The notes beneath the pieces were generated by a model. That model had not been told where the DNA came from. It saw only the letters and a list, made by a program, of their open reading frames with translations, and ran no database searches. 64,000 nt of DNA from Prevotella sp. (GTDB lineage: Bacteria > Bacteroidota > Bacteroidia > Bacteroidales > Bacteroidaceae), in contig JAFSRY010000004.1 of NCBI GenBank assembly GCA_017445845.1, positions 1 to 64,000 on the forward strand. The letters run 5' to 3'. Below are positions 43,944 through 53,152 of the stretch, piece after piece (position 1 is the stretch's first letter; every line of letters begins with the position of its first letter). The position numbers and the translations under genes were made by a program.

Positions 43944-44128
43944 TTACTTGGCCCTCCATTCTCTAATTGCCCAACACGCCGTCGGATATTGAAAACGGTG
44001 GACGGGGTGAGGATTCCGAACTCTTCCATCACTTTCCTGGTGGATTGAGTGATGTTCAGGCCATTCTCTCGGTGTCGATTGAACCGATTGGCGACCGCGA
44101 TGTAATAATCTCTTTTCGTCTCAATCAT
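43940..44128 (-). CDS. Small HTH-like phage protein, first early gene
   Basis: 62 aa, basic, with STRKVMEEFGILTPSTVFNIRRRV resembling a helix-turn-helix. As the first gene of the leftward early operon, opposite the repressor, it occupies the place of a Cro-like regulator; that is inference from position. Confidence 0.55.
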   Translation of the reverse strand: MIETKRDYYIAVANRFNRHRENGLNITQSTRKVMEEFGILTPSTVFNIRRRVGQLENGGPSK

Positions 44129-44314
44129 ATTCGTAACTATTTTTAATATAAAATTATATATGAAATTAAATTTTTATTTGTATCTTTGCAGCCGAATTGA
44201 GGGCTGTTTTAGAAATCCGCCCCAAAATTACTAACAAAAACTCTAAATGAGTAAATTTAACTATAAAGTAATATAGTAAATTAAATATTATTAAGCAAAT
44301 TAAATAGGTTTTAC
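44129..44314. promoter_or_regulatory. Divergent promoter/operator region of the lysogeny switch
   Basis: 186 bp, very A+T rich, between the early operon (leftward) and the repressor (rightward). A clean rightward -7 element TATCTTTG is at 44181-44188 (consensus TAnnTTTG); a TTTG -33 element is not clear. A near-dyad TTTAACTATA...TATAGTAAA at 44256-44281 could be an operator. No clear leftward promoter was found. Confidence 0.65.
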
Positions 44315-44938
44315 ATGGAAATTAAGGACAGAATTAAAAAATTAGCCGATGCCAAGGGAATGTCCGTGGCAGAGCTTCAGGCGGCGATTGGGAAGTCCAA
44401 TGCGTATTTCCAAAATACGGCAAGGCCGTCGGCGAAAGTCTTGCAGGCCATCAAGGCCAAGTTCCCCGATGTGAATACCGACTGGATTCTGACCGGCAAC
44501 GGCTCTATGCTCACCAGCGGACGCGAATCTGAGCGTACCGAGGTGAATCAGATACCGCTGCTTCCTATATCAGCGCAGGGTGGCCGTCTGACGGACTTCG
44601 AGGAGCAGGTGCGCGATTATGATTGTGAAATGATTATATCGCCCATCCGTGATGCCCAGCTGGCGCTTTCGGTCACCGGCGACAGCATGTCCCCTGAATA
44701 CCCGAGCGGATGCAGGGTACTTGTCCGCAAGATCAATGAGCGCGCTTTCATCGAATGGGGCAGGACATATGTTCTCGACACCGTCAATGGAACGGTGATA
44801 AAGAATATATATCCCTGTAAAGAGAATGACGATAGGATTATATGCCGTTCTGTCAACCCGAACTATACGGATTTCGAGGTCGACAAAACAGACATTCGCG
44901 GATGGTACCGCGTACTCATGGAAATATCGCTCAAATGA
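44315..44938 (+). CDS. Phage repressor, HTH plus S24/LexA-like peptidase
   Basis: 207 aa. The N-terminal ~65 residues form an XRE-type HTH (MSVAELQAAIGKSNAYFQNT), and the C-terminal part is a LexA/CI peptidase with GDSMSPEY (Ser124) and a catalytic Lys163 in GTVIKNIYPC. Such repressors hold the prophage silent and self-cleave after RecA activation. The usual Ala-Gly cleavage site is not obvious; SAQGG near residue 87 may serve. It faces the early operon across a 186-bp control region. Confidence 0.9.
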   Translation: MEIKDRIKKLADAKGMSVAELQAAIGKSNAYFQNTARPSAKVLQAIKAKFPDVNTDWILTGNGSMLTSGRESERTEVNQIPLLPISAQGGRLTDFEEQVRDYDCEMIISPIRDAQLALSVTGDSMSPEYPSGCRVLVRKINERAFIEWGRTYVLDTVNGTVIKNIYPCKENDDRIICRSVNPNYTDFEVDKTDIRGWYRVLMEISLK

Positions 44939-45005
44939 GCAAAATGTTGCAAAAAAGTTGCAATGAAATTATTGGAGTTCTGTAATTTATTGATAATTAA
45001 CGCAG
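44939..45005. other. Probable right prophage-host junction region
   Basis: After the repressor stop, A+T-rich phage-like sequence (repeated GTTGCAA) changes to G+C-richer host-like sequence near 45000. The attachment core is not identifiable without the left end. The boundary could lie anywhere from here to ~45200. Confidence 0.45.
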
Positions 45006-45125
45006 TCAAGCGGAGAGTTGCCACGCCTGGTCGGCGGTCTTCTTGATGGTTCCCAACAGTCGGTACAGGGAGAAGGCCGCCCTGACGACGAGGATGAGGA
45101 ACAGAAGGGACAGTATCTTTATCAT
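45006..45125 (-). CDS. 39-aa small membrane peptide, possibly truncated host gene
   Basis: ATG 45125 to TGA 45006. One N-terminal hydrophobic segment (ILSLLFLILVVRAAFSLY) and a basic tail. In Bacteroidales a small DUF4834 membrane protein often follows pssA; this peptide could be its relative or a version cut by phage insertion. The region between it and pssA (45126-45218) holds T/G-rich repeated sequence only. Confidence 0.4.
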   Translation of the reverse strand: MIKILSLLFLILVVRAAFSLYRLLGTIKKTADQAWQLSA

Positions 45126-45218
45126 GAGTAATTATGAGTTTGGTAGATTGGTGGTTTGGTAGATTGGGGAGATTACCTTTTCTGGTTGGTATCTTTCCTA
45201 AACGACGAAGTTACTTTC

Positions 45219-45944
45219 CTAATCTACTAAACGACCAATCACTTGTATTCCTGCCGAGACGATGACGTAGGCTCCGATGATGAGCCACCACGCATTGATC
45301 CATCCGAAGATGATGAGCATCAGGGCCGAGAAGATGGTGAAGTAGAGTTTGATGTGGTTGTCTTTGAGCCGGAGGTGCTTGAATTTCAGCGAGAACATCG
45401 GCAGCTCGCACACCAACAGCCAGCATGTGGCGACGATGAGCAAGATGATGACGATAGGTGCATAGCGGTTGTTCTCTATCCATGCGTTCTGTCCGACAAT
45501 GAACGACCCCCAGAAGAGGGCATTGGCGGGTGTGGGCATTCCGATGAACGAGGTGGCCTGCCGGGTGTCGATGTTGAACTTGGCGAGCCGGAGTGCCGAG
45601 AAGGCCGCAATGAGGAAGGCTACGAAAGGCAGGTAGTGAAGGACTGCTTCCCCAAGAGGGGGTAGCGAGGCGGGGTGTCTGACGATGGCGCAGAGTTCGC
45701 TGAAGACGATGGTGGCGGGTGCCACGCCGAATGTGACGACGTCGGCCAGCGAGTCGAGTTCCTTGCCGATGGGCGAGGATACGCCCAGGAGGCGGGCTGT
45801 CATGCCGTCGAAGAAGTCGAAGACGGCACCGATGATGATCCACAGCAGGGCGAACTTGGCAATGCCGGAGAAGGCCCAGTAGATGGCGATGCAACCGGAG
45901 AGGAGGTTGCAGCAGGTGATGATATTAGGAATGTGTTTCTTCAT
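45219..45944 (-). CDS. pssA: CDP-diacylglycerol--serine O-phosphatidyltransferase
   Basis: 241 aa with several membrane segments. FDFFDGMTARLLGVSSPIGKELDSLADVV matches the CDP-alcohol phosphotransferase motif DG-x2-AR-x8-G-x3-D-x3-D. It makes phosphatidylserine from CDP-diacylglycerol and serine. Psd, the next enzyme, is encoded 42 bp upstream on the same strand, so the pair makes phosphatidylethanolamine. Confidence 0.95.
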   Translation of the reverse strand: MKKHIPNIITCCNLLSGCIAIYWAFSGIAKFALLWIIIGAVFDFFDGMTARLLGVSSPIGKELDSLADVVTFGVAPATIVFSELCAIVRHPASLPPLGEAVLHYLPFVAFLIAAFSALRLAKFNIDTRQATSFIGMPTPANALFWGSFIVGQNAWIENNRYAPIVIILLIVATCWLLVCELPMFSLKFKHLRLKDNHIKLYFTIFSALMLIIFGWINAWWLIIGAYVIVSAGIQVIGRLVD

Positions 45945-45954
45945 TCATTTTTTA

Positions 45955-46010
45955 GTTGACGAGTTGACGAGTAAACAAGTTATTACTCATTTCTCATTCC
46001 TCATTTTTGC
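45955..46010. repeat. Intergenic repeat (GTTGACGAGTAAACAAG...CTCATTTCTCATT type)
   Basis: Between pssA and psd: GTTGACGAGTTGACGAGTAA followed by ACAAGTTATTACTCATTTC and TCATTCCTCATT. Similar units occur at 53867-53912, 55299-55346 and 59461-59545. The end of the repeat overlaps the end of psd. Confidence 0.7.
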
Positions 46011-46688
46011 TATCACGGTCTGGTCGCCAGTAGTCTTCTGTCCCATTTTCACACATACCTCGGTGCCGATGGGCAGATAGACGTCGACGCGCGAACCGAA
46101 CTTGATGAACCCCATGTGCTCGTCAATGTAACATTCTTCGCCTGCCTTGGCATAGGTGACGATGCGGCGGGCCATTGCGCCGGCTATCTGTCGGCAGAGT
46201 ATGTCGTGGCCTTCGGGGGTCTTGATAAGCACGTCGGCATGTTCGTTTTCTTCGCTGGCCTTTGGCAGCCATGCTCTGTGGTAGTTGCCGTTGAAATGTT
46301 CCACGAGTTTCACCGTTCCGTCTACGGGGAACCAGTTGGCGTGGACGTTGAGGGGGCTCATGAAGATGCTCACCATGAGGCGGCGGTCGTTGAAGTATTT
46401 GTGTTCGTCTACTTCCTCAATGACCACGATTCTGCCGTCGGCAGGGGCTACGACGATGCCTTCGGTGTCTTCACTGGGGAAATAGCGCACGGGACAGCGG
46501 AAGAAGTTGACGACGAGGGCATAGAGGGTACCGAAGACGATGACGAAGAGCCAGAAAGGCCAAGGGGTGTCAAAGCTTCTGAAGAGAAGTATGGCGATGG
46601 CTGCGATGGTGATGAAGGCCCAGATGAGGGTGTTGGTTCCTTCGCGGTGTAGCCGTATCTTTTTAAGTTTGTTTATTTTCTTTCCCAT
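45987..46688 (-). CDS. psd: Phosphatidylserine decarboxylase
   Basis: 233 aa. N-terminal membrane segments are followed by the decarboxylase body; the self-cleavage site that makes the pyruvoyl cofactor is FGS in [13 protein letters not shown] near the C-terminus. It converts phosphatidylserine to phosphatidylethanolamine, downstream of PssA. The length fits the short bacterial Psd type. It is transcribed away from dnaE, probably from the promoter at 46745-46752. Confidence 0.93.
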   Translation of the reverse strand: MGKKINKLKKIRLHREGTNTLIWAFITIAAIAILLFRSFDTPWPFWLFVIVFGTLYALVVNFFRCPVRYFPSEDTEGIVVAPADGRIVVIEEVDEHKYFNDRRLMVSIFMSPLNVHANWFPVDGTVKLVEHFNGNYHRAWLPKASEENEHADVLIKTPEGHDILCRQIAGAMARRIVTYAKAGEECYIDEHMGFIKFGSRVDVYLPIGTEVCVKMGQKTTGDQTVIAKMRNEK

Positions 46689-46744
46689 TGTTATTTCTGT
46701 TAACAGCCCTATGACAGGGTGGACTATAGGGTATATTCCGGCAG

Positions 46745-46752
46745 CAAAGGTA
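46745..46752 (-). promoter_or_regulatory. Putative -7 promoter element for psd
   Basis: Reads TACCTTTG on the minus strand, matching the Bacteroidetes consensus TAnnTTTG, about 55 bp upstream of the psd start. The -33 position (GCTG) is a poor match. Confidence 0.5.
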
Positions 46753-46833
46753 GTACTTTTTTTTCTTAATCAGCCATTTTTCGTGCACTTTTTCTTCCCT
46801 TTGGTTATTTTTTCTTTATTTGATGGTTTTCTC

Positions 46834-46864
46834 TTTGTCATTTCAGAAAATCTGAGTACCTTTG
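46834..46864 (+). promoter_or_regulatory. Promoter of dnaE (TTTG-N19-TACCTTTG)
   Basis: TTTG at 46834-46837 and TACCTTTG at 46857-46864, with 19 nt between, match the Bacteroidetes primary sigma factor consensus. The dnaE ATG is about 41 bp downstream. Confidence 0.8.
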
Positions 46865-46905
46865 TCGGGAAAATGGTAAGCCCACCCCTACAAATATAAT
46901 ATAAG

Positions 46906-49900
46906 ATGGAAGACTTCATACACCTGCATGTACATACATATTATTCTATTCTCGACGGACAGTCGAGTATCAAGCGTCTTGTCGACAAGGCTGTTGCCGA
47001 CGGCATGAAGGGCATGGCCATCACCGATCATGGCAATATGTTCGGTATCAAGGAGTTCCACGACTATTGCATCGGTGTAAATAAACAACGCAAGAAGCAG
47101 GGTCTCGAACCTTTCAAGCCTATCTTCGGTTGTGAGATGTATGTGGCACGGAACGGTCGGAAGGAGCAGAAGAACGGTAAGGAAGACATGAGCGGCTACC
47201 ACCTGATAGTGCTGGCCAAGAACTATCATGGCTATAAGAACCTTATCAAGCTGGTCTCGCGTGCATGGGTCGACGGCTACTATATGCGTCCGCGTACCGA
47301 CCGTGCCGACCTGGAACGCTACCATGAAGACCTCATCGTCTGCTCGGCATGTCTGGCAGGCGAGGTGCCCCGAAAGATTCTCAAAGACGACATTGCCGGT
47401 GCCCGCGAGGCCATCGAATGGTATCAGCGTGTCTTCGGCGACGACTACTATCTGGAGTTGCAGCGTCACGAGGTGAAAGATCCCATGATACGTGCCAACC
47501 GCCAGACATTCCCTGAGCAGCAGAAGGTGAACCGTGTGCTCATCGAGTTGGCCAAGGAGTATGGCATCAAACTCGTCTGTTCGAACGACTGCCATTTCGT
47601 TGACAAGGAGAATGCGGAAGCCCACGACCACCTGCTGTGTCTGTCGACAGGCAAGGACCTCGATGACCCTGAGCGTATGTTGTATTCGAAGCAGGAATGG
47701 TTCAAGACGCGAGAGGAGATGAACGAAGTCTTCGGCGACGTGCCCGAATCGCTCAGCAACACGCTCGAGATACTCGACAAGGTGGAGATCTACAGTATCG
47801 ACCACGACCCCATCATGCCTAACTTCCCCATTCCCGAGGAGTTTGGAACAGAGGAACAGTGGCGGCAGAAATTTACAAAGGAAGACCTCTTCCGCGAGTT
47901 TACGACCGACGAAAACGGTGAGAATCCTCTGTCGCAGGAGGAAGGAGAGAAGAAAATCGCCCACCTCGGCGGCTACGACAAGCTGTACCGCATAAAGTTT
48001 GAGGCTGACTATCTGGCCAAACTTGCTTACGAAGGAGCCTACCAACGGTACCAGCCAACCCCCGACGGTAGGCTGCCTCAGGAGGTCGAGGAGCGCATCA
48101 GGTTCGAACTTCACATCATGAAGACGATGGGTTTTCCCGGGTACTTCCTCATCGTGCAGGACTTTATCAACTCTGCCCGCAAGGAACTCGGCGTGATGGT
48201 AGGGCCCGGGCGTGGCTCTGCAGCCGGCAGTGTGGTGGCCTACTGTCTGGGCATCACAAAGATAGACCCCTTGAAGTATGACTTGCTGTTTGAGCGTTTC
48301 CTCAATCCCGACCGTATCTCACTGCCTGATATTGACACCGACTTCGATGACGACGGCAGGGGAAAGGTGCTGAAATGGGTTGAGGATAAGTATGGTCACG
48401 AGAACTGTGCACATATCATCACCTATGCCACGATGGCCACGAAGAACTCCATTAAGGATGTGGCGCGCATCGAAAAGGTGCCCCTCGACCAGTCGAATGC
48501 CCTCTGCAAGGCCATCCCTGACCGGTTGCCCGACGGTGCGAAGATGAACCTTCCCAACGCCATCAAATATACCCGGGAGCTGCAGGACGCTGAGGCAAGT
48601 CCCGACGAACGCCTGCGCAACACCATCAAATATGCGAAGATGCTCGAGGGAACCGTGCGCGGAACGGGTATCCATGCCTGCGGCTTCATCATCTGCCGCG
48701 ACCCCATCAGTGACTGGGTGCCCGTGTCGACAGCCGACGACCCCGACTTCAAAGACCAGAAGACCAATTGCACGCAGTATGACGGCCACGTCATCGAGTC
48801 GACAGGACTCATCAAGATGGACTTCCTCGGACTGAAGACCCTCTCGGAGTTGAAAGAGGCCTGCGCCAATATCAAGATAACCCGAGGCATTGACATCGAC
48901 CTCGACCACATACCTATCGACGACGCAAAAACCTACGAACTCTACCAGCAGGGGCGCACCGTCGGCACCTTCCAGTTTGAGTCGGCCGGTATGCAGAAAT
49001 ACCTGCGGGAGCTGAAGCCGACGGTTTTCGAAGACCTCATCGCCATGAACGCCCTCTACCGTCCGGGGCCTATGGGGTATATCCCGCAGTTCATTGCCCG
49101 TAAGCAAGGACAGGAGCCCATCACCTACGACATCCCCATTATGGAGAAATATCTGAAGGACACCTATGGCATCACCGTCTATCAGGAGCAGGTGATGTTG
49201 CTGTCGCGCCTGCTTGCCGACTTTACGCGGGGTGAGAGCGACGCCCTTCGTAAAGCAATGGGCAAGAAGAAGAAAGACATCGTCGACGCCATGAAGCCGA
49301 AATTCATCGAGGGCGGCAAGAAGAACGGCCACGACCCGAAGGTGCTCGAGAAGATTTGGGCCGACTGGGAAGCCTTCGCCTCCTACGCCTTCAACAAGTC
49401 ACATGCAGCCTGCTATTCGTGGGTGGCCTATCAGACCGCTTACCTCAAGGCTAACTATCCGGCAGAGTTCATGGCAGCCATCATGACGCGCCGCCGCGAC
49501 CAGATTTCGGAAGTGACGAAGCTGATGGACGAATGCCGGGCGATGGGCATCGCCACCCTCGGACCCGATGTCAACGAGTCGTACCTGAAGTTCGGCGTGA
49601 ACCATCATGGAGAAATCCGTTTCGGACTGGCCGCCATCAAGGGCATGGGCGACGCGGCAGCCGAAGCCATCATCAACGAACGTGAGAAGAACGGGGAGTA
49701 TAAGGACATCTTCGACTTTGCCCAGCGCGTCAGCCTCACCGCCGTCAACCGTAAGGCCTTCGAAAGCCTGGCACTCAGCGGAGGCTTCGACAGCTTCGGC
49801 ATCCCCCGTGAGAGCTTCTTTGCTGCTGACAACAAGGGCAATGTATTCCTCGACACCCTCATGCGCTACGCCCAGCTCTATCAGGCTGAGAAGCAGCAGG

Positions 49901-50625
49901 CAATGAATTCACTCTTCGGCGGAAACAACGAAGTGGCCATCGCCACGCCACCCATTCCTGCGGCAAAGCCCTGGGGAACGATAGAACGGCTCAACCGTGA
50001 GCGCGACCTCGTGGGAATCTATCTGTCGGCCCATCCGCTCGACGACTACCGTCTGGTGATTGAGTCGATGTGTAACACCCACTGCACGGACTTGGACAAT
50101 ACGGCAGAACTGGCAAAGAAAGAGGAAATGACCATCGGCGGCATCGTCACATCCGTACGGTCCGCATTCACCAAGACGGGAAGCCCGTGCGGATTTGTCG
50201 TCCTCGAAGATTACTCAGGCACAGGCGAACTGGCCCTCTTCGGCGAGACATGGGGCCGTTGGCGCGGCATGTTCACAGAGGGCAGCCCCGTTTATGTCCG
50301 TGCACGCTTCGTGCAGAGGTTTAAGAACAGTACGTCGTATTCACTGGATATTCTCGACATCGAATACCTCCAGACTGTCAAGGAAAAGAAAATAGAACGC
50401 TTCACCATCATCCTCGACGAACAGAACATCGACGAGCGCTTCGTATTGGACTTGGCATCGCTGGTCAATGACAATCCCGGCAACACACCCCTCTTCCTGC
50501 AAGTCCACGACAAGGAACACGGCACAACGCTCACCCTGCGGTCACGAAAAGGCGACATCGCCGTAACCAACGCCTTCACCACCTTCGTGACAAGCCGTCA
50601 CGATATAGACTATAAAATCAATTAA
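46906..50625 (+). CDS. dnaE: DNA polymerase III subunit alpha
   Basis: 1239 aa. The start DFIHLHVHTYYSILDGQSSIKRLV is the PHP domain. The polymerase core has PDIDTDFDDDGR (~474-485) with catalytic Asp residues and PGRGSAAGS upstream. Further on are NALYRPGPMGYIPQFI and ASYAFNKSHAACYSWVAYQTAYLKA, also DnaE signatures. An OB-fold region is near residue 1065. It is the replicative polymerase of the host chromosome. A canonical promoter precedes it, and trxA follows 12 bp after the stop. The N-terminal His residues of PHP look intact. Confidence 0.98.
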   Translation: MEDFIHLHVHTYYSILDGQSSIKRLVDKAVADGMKGMAITDHGNMFGIKEFHDYCIGVNKQRKKQGLEPFKPIFGCEMYVARNGRKEQKNGKEDMSGYHLIVLAKNYHGYKNLIKLVSRAWVDGYYMRPRTDRADLERYHEDLIVCSACLAGEVPRKILKDDIAGAREAIEWYQRVFGDDYYLELQRHEVKDPMIRANRQTFPEQQKVNRVLIELAKEYGIKLVCSNDCHFVDKENAEAHDHLLCLSTGKDLDDPERMLYSKQEWFKTREEMNEVFGDVPESLSNTLEILDKVEIYSIDHDPIMPNFPIPEEFGTEEQWRQKFTKEDLFREFTTDENGENPLSQEEGEKKIAHLGGYDKLYRIKFEADYLAKLAYEGAYQRYQPTPDGRLPQEVEERIRFELHIMKTMGFPGYFLIVQDFINSARKELGVMVGPGRGSAAGSVVAYCLGITKIDPLKYDLLFERFLNPDRISLPDIDTDFDDDGRGKVLKWVEDKYGHENCAHIITYATMATKNSIKDVARIEKVPLDQSNALCKAIPDRLPDGAKMNLPNAIKYTRELQDAEASPDERLRNTIKYAKMLEGTVRGTGIHACGFIICRDPISDWVPVSTADDPDFKDQKTNCTQYDGHVIESTGLIKMDFLGLKTLSELKEACANIKITRGIDIDLDHIPIDDAKTYELYQQGRTVGTFQFESAGMQKYLRELKPTVFEDLIAMNALYRPGPMGYIPQFIARKQGQEPITYDIPIMEKYLKDTYGITVYQEQVMLLSRLLADFTRGESDALRKAMGKKKKDIVDAMKPKFIEGGKKNGHDPKVLEKIWADWEAFASYAFNKSHAACYSWVAYQTAYLKANYPAEFMAAIMTRRRDQISEVTKLMDECRAMGIATLGPDVNESYLKFGVNHHGEIRFGLAAIKGMGDAAAEAIINEREKNGEYKDIFDFAQRVSLTAVNRKAFESLALSGGFDSFGIPRESFFAADNKGNVFLDTLMRYAQLYQAEKQQAMNSLFGGNNEVAIATPPIPAAKPWGTIERLNRERDLVGIYLSAHPLDDYRLVIESMCNTHCTDLDNTAELAKKEEMTIGGIVTSVRSAFTKTGSPCGFVVLEDYSGTGELALFGETWGRWRGMFTEGSPVYVRARFVQRFKNSTSYSLDILDIEYLQTVKEKKIERFTIILDEQNIDERFVLDLASLVNDNPGNTPLFLQVHDKEHGTTLTLRSRKGDIAVTNAFTTFVTSRHDIDYKIN

Positions 50626-50637
50626 GTAAAAAAAACT

Positions 50638-50952
50638 ATGGAAGTAACAATCACAAGTGAGAACTTTGAGAGTCTGAAGACTGGAGCCCAGCCAATGGTC
50701 GTCGACCTGTGGGCACCCTGGTGCGGTCCCTGCCGAATGTTAGGACCCGTCATCAGCGAACTGGCCAACGAATACGACGGACGCATCGTCGTAGGTAAAT
50801 GCAATGTAGACGAAGAGGAAGACCTCGCCGTTGAGTTCGGTGTGCGCAGCATTCCCACCATCCTCTTCTTCAAGGATGGCCAACTCGTAGATAAATTCGT
50901 GGGGGCAGCGCCGAAGGCAGTCCTCGACGAAAAATTCAAAGCCCTGCTTTAG
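50638..50952 (+). CDS. trxA: Thioredoxin
   Basis: 104 aa with the active-site motif WCGPC (residues 28-32) after VVDLWAP, and SIPTILFFKDGQLVDKFVGA carrying the conserved cis-Pro. It reduces protein disulfides in the cytoplasm. It follows dnaE closely, so the two may be co-transcribed. Confidence 0.97.
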   Translation: MEVTITSENFESLKTGAQPMVVDLWAPWCGPCRMLGPVISELANEYDGRIVVGKCNVDEEEDLAVEFGVRSIPTILFFKDGQLVDKFVGAAPKAVLDEKFKALL

Positions 50953-51393
50953 GTGGGTTCTAAAGACGAACAATTCATGCGGCGGGCCCTCGACGAGGCC
51001 CGGCAGGCATTGAAGGCTGGCGAGGTGCCCATAGGGGCCGTCGTCGTCAGTCAGGACCGCATCATTGCCAGGGCCCACAACCTCACGGAGACGTTGCATG
51101 ATGTGACGGCCCACGCCGAAATGCAGGCCCTCACAGCCGCCGCCAGTCAGCTGGGCGGTAAGTACCTGCAGGAATGCACGCTCTATGTCACCGTAGAGCC
51201 TTGTGTGATGTGTGCCGGAGCATTAGGTTGGGCGCAGGTATCGCGGGTGGTCTATGGCACCGCCGACCCCAAGCGGGGCTACAAACTCTATGCACCCCGA
51301 GCCCTTCATCCAAAGGCCACGGTAACAGCTGGCATCCTTGAAGACGAATGCCGCCAACTCATGCAAGAGTTCTTTTCCTCCCTGCGAAAGTAG
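50953..51393 (+). CDS. tadA: tRNA-specific adenosine deaminase
   Basis: 146 aa with zinc and catalytic motifs HAE (His54, Glu56) and PCVMC (Cys84, Cys87). It deaminates adenosine 34 to inosine in the tRNA anticodon. The start at GTG 50953, directly after the trxA stop, gives the usual family length; an ATG at 50977 would shorten the N-terminal helix. Likely co-transcribed with trxA. Confidence 0.93.
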   Translation: MGSKDEQFMRRALDEARQALKAGEVPIGAVVVSQDRIIARAHNLTETLHDVTAHAEMQALTAAASQLGGKYLQECTLYVTVEPCVMCAGALGWAQVSRVVYGTADPKRGYKLYAPRALHPKATVTAGILEDECRQLMQEFFSSLRK

Positions 51394-51398
51394 GATGG

Positions 51399-51452
51399 AA
51401 TGAGAAATGAGGAACCTTTGGCCGACGACCTTCCGTTTCCTCATTTCTCATT
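51399..51452. terminator. Bidirectional terminator between tadA and a convergent gene
   Basis: AATGAGAAATGAGGAA (51399-51414) pairs perfectly with TTCCTCATTTCTCATT (51437-51452) over a 22-nt loop. The right arm has the sequence of the CTCATTTCTCATT repeat found elsewhere in the host region and overlaps the stop codon of the next, convergent gene. Confidence 0.75.
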
Positions 51453-52911
51453 TATATACGACGTGATTTTGCAGATTACTGCCTGATAGGGTTACAGTCT
51501 TTCCGTTTGTATATTGGATTGTGACGGATGAAAGATGGAACGTGTCAGCAGTTCTTGAGTAGAATGTCAGGTTGTCGAAGTCATAGCTTGCTCTACATTC
51601 ATCAAACTTTTCAGAAAAGTCATCTGTTGTGGTCGGTCTGGGACCGATAGGACCCACTCCTCTGGCCTTCCATACTGAGCCTCCGCCAATTTCATTGTAG
51701 CAGCGGTCTCCGACAGCATTGTTGAAATAGCCTTGGAAGGAAATGTATTTTATGGTCTGGGTGGAACAGTTCGTTACACTCAGTTCCACTTCTATGCCCC
51801 CTGCAGAGTCTGAACTCCACGAGTCGACGGTTACAATGACAGGGCTCTTCTTTTTGTATATTTCAATTAGGTCGTTGGCGGTCTTTTTGAAGTCTTCAAT
51901 CAGAAGAGAGTCTTGGACTGCTTTTAATGAGTCGGCAATGATTTGTTGCTTGTTAAGAACCTGCTGAACTTCCGGGTCGTTGACGGGTGGGAGCTTCGCA
52001 AATTGAATTTTTCCTGCATCCTTAAAAGTCATCTCGATAGACGAAGTTGTCTGGAAAACACCGGCCCCTTTTGTTGAGAACAGGGCATAGTAGTGTGTAT
52101 AATACTTTTCTGTATGGCCGACAATAGACACCGTATCACCATAGGCAAAGGGACTTTTTTTATAATCTTCAGTCTTTAAGTCGGCAAGGTATAGTTTACC
52201 TTTAATATTTCCTTTGAGGACATCTTTGCGAAATTGAGCCGCTTTTTCGTCTTGAATTTGCTTAAGTTCCTTTTTCTTTTGGTCGATGAAGGTCTTTACA
52301 TCAGCATCGCCAATCGACGGCAAATAGTCTAAGTCGATATCATTTTTAAAGGCACTAAGTCTTATGGTCTTAAATATGCCGGCAGCTTTGTCGGAATATA
52401 AGGCAAAGTGATAATATGAGTCGGACGGTTTCTTACTAAACCCGACGACATAAATGGTGTCTCCGCTGTTTACTTTTCCGATGGCATCGTCTTCTGAATA
52501 AAAAGCATAGAGGTTGGAAACTACAGCTCGTATACTTCCATTCAAGGCATTTTGTTTTCTTTGAATCTTCTTTCTCTTTACAATGTCCTGCTGCTTTTGT
52601 TTGAGAGCCTCCTCCATTTCATTGCTCAGGGCATTTGGAAGTTTCTTCAGTGCTTTTTCATCTGTGGCAAAAGGAATGTAAGTCATATTGAAGTGATTGG
52701 CATAATCTTTTGTTTCGACCATGAAGTAGTATCTGCTCCCTTTCTTTTTGTAGGCAAATACTGTTACGGCATCTCCTTCCTTGAAAGAGTGTTGGTCTTT
52801 GGTGGTGCCATTCACACTGAATGCTTTTTGGACAGTAGTCGTTAGAGTCTGTCCCATCGCTGATGCTGCAATAAAGATGCAGAACATCATGAATAATCTT
52901 TTCCGGTTCAT
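51448..52911 (-). CDS. Secreted protein of unknown function
   Basis: 487 aa with a signal peptide (MNRKRLFMMFCIFIAASAMG, then Q). Three similar segments of ~100 aa each contain a FKEGDAVTVFAYKK-, NSGDTIYVVGFSKK- or AYGDTVSIVGHTEK-type strand followed by an aromatic YYFxL pattern and a K-rich helix, suggesting repeated SH3-like domains. The last ~130 residues form a beta domain (VIVTVDSWSSDSAGG...VSFQGY-like) that may be FxLD- or Ig-like. No enzymatic motif. Probably periplasmic or outer-membrane. Confidence 0.7.
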   Translation of the reverse strand: MNRKRLFMMFCIFIAASAMGQTLTTTVQKAFSVNGTTKDQHSFKEGDAVTVFAYKKKGSRYYFMVETKDYANHFNMTYIPFATDEKALKKLPNALSNEMEEALKQKQQDIVKRKKIQRKQNALNGSIRAVVSNLYAFYSEDDAIGKVNSGDTIYVVGFSKKPSDSYYHFALYSDKAAGIFKTIRLSAFKNDIDLDYLPSIGDADVKTFIDQKKKELKQIQDEKAAQFRKDVLKGNIKGKLYLADLKTEDYKKSPFAYGDTVSIVGHTEKYYTHYYALFSTKGAGVFQTTSSIEMTFKDAGKIQFAKLPPVNDPEVQQVLNKQQIIADSLKAVQDSLLIEDFKKTANDLIEIYKKKSPVIVTVDSWSSDSAGGIEVELSVTNCSTQTIKYISFQGYFNNAVGDRCYNEIGGGSVWKARGVGPIGPRPTTTDDFSEKFDECRASYDFDNLTFYSRTADTFHLSSVTIQYTNGKTVTLSGSNLQNHVVYK

Positions 52912-52950
52912 AATTAAAAATCGAAAAGGGCGGAACTATTCGAAGCTTAT

Positions 52951-53076
52951 CTGGAGTATGGTTACCGCCAAGTGACCAATCGTAAACACAAGCACGAACA
53001 GTTCACGCCTTTCTACGTGAACTTTTGACTGCTTGTTCTTTTTACGATTGAATGGTTTGGCGGTATTCTACTCCAA
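52951..53076. repeat. Imperfect long inverted repeat, MITE- or hairpin-like
   Basis: The left arm (52951-53007, starting CTGGAGTATGG and ending GTTCACG) and right arm (53016-53076) are imperfect reverse complements; shared blocks are GGAGTA, ACCGCCAA, AATCGTAAA and GTTCACG, around an 8-nt loop. The stretch 52912-53150 holds no gene. It may be a degenerate miniature transposon or a structured RNA. Confidence 0.6.
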
Positions 53077-53152
53077 AGAACAAGAGCTAAAAGCTCATAT
53101 ATATATAAGTACGAACAGAAACGCAATTCTGTAAGTTTATATGGTTCTTCAT

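Noticed and set aside
46888..48114. 408-codon minus-strand frame opposite dnaE
   Set aside because: It is antisense to the highly conserved dnaE coding region and shows no domain of its own.
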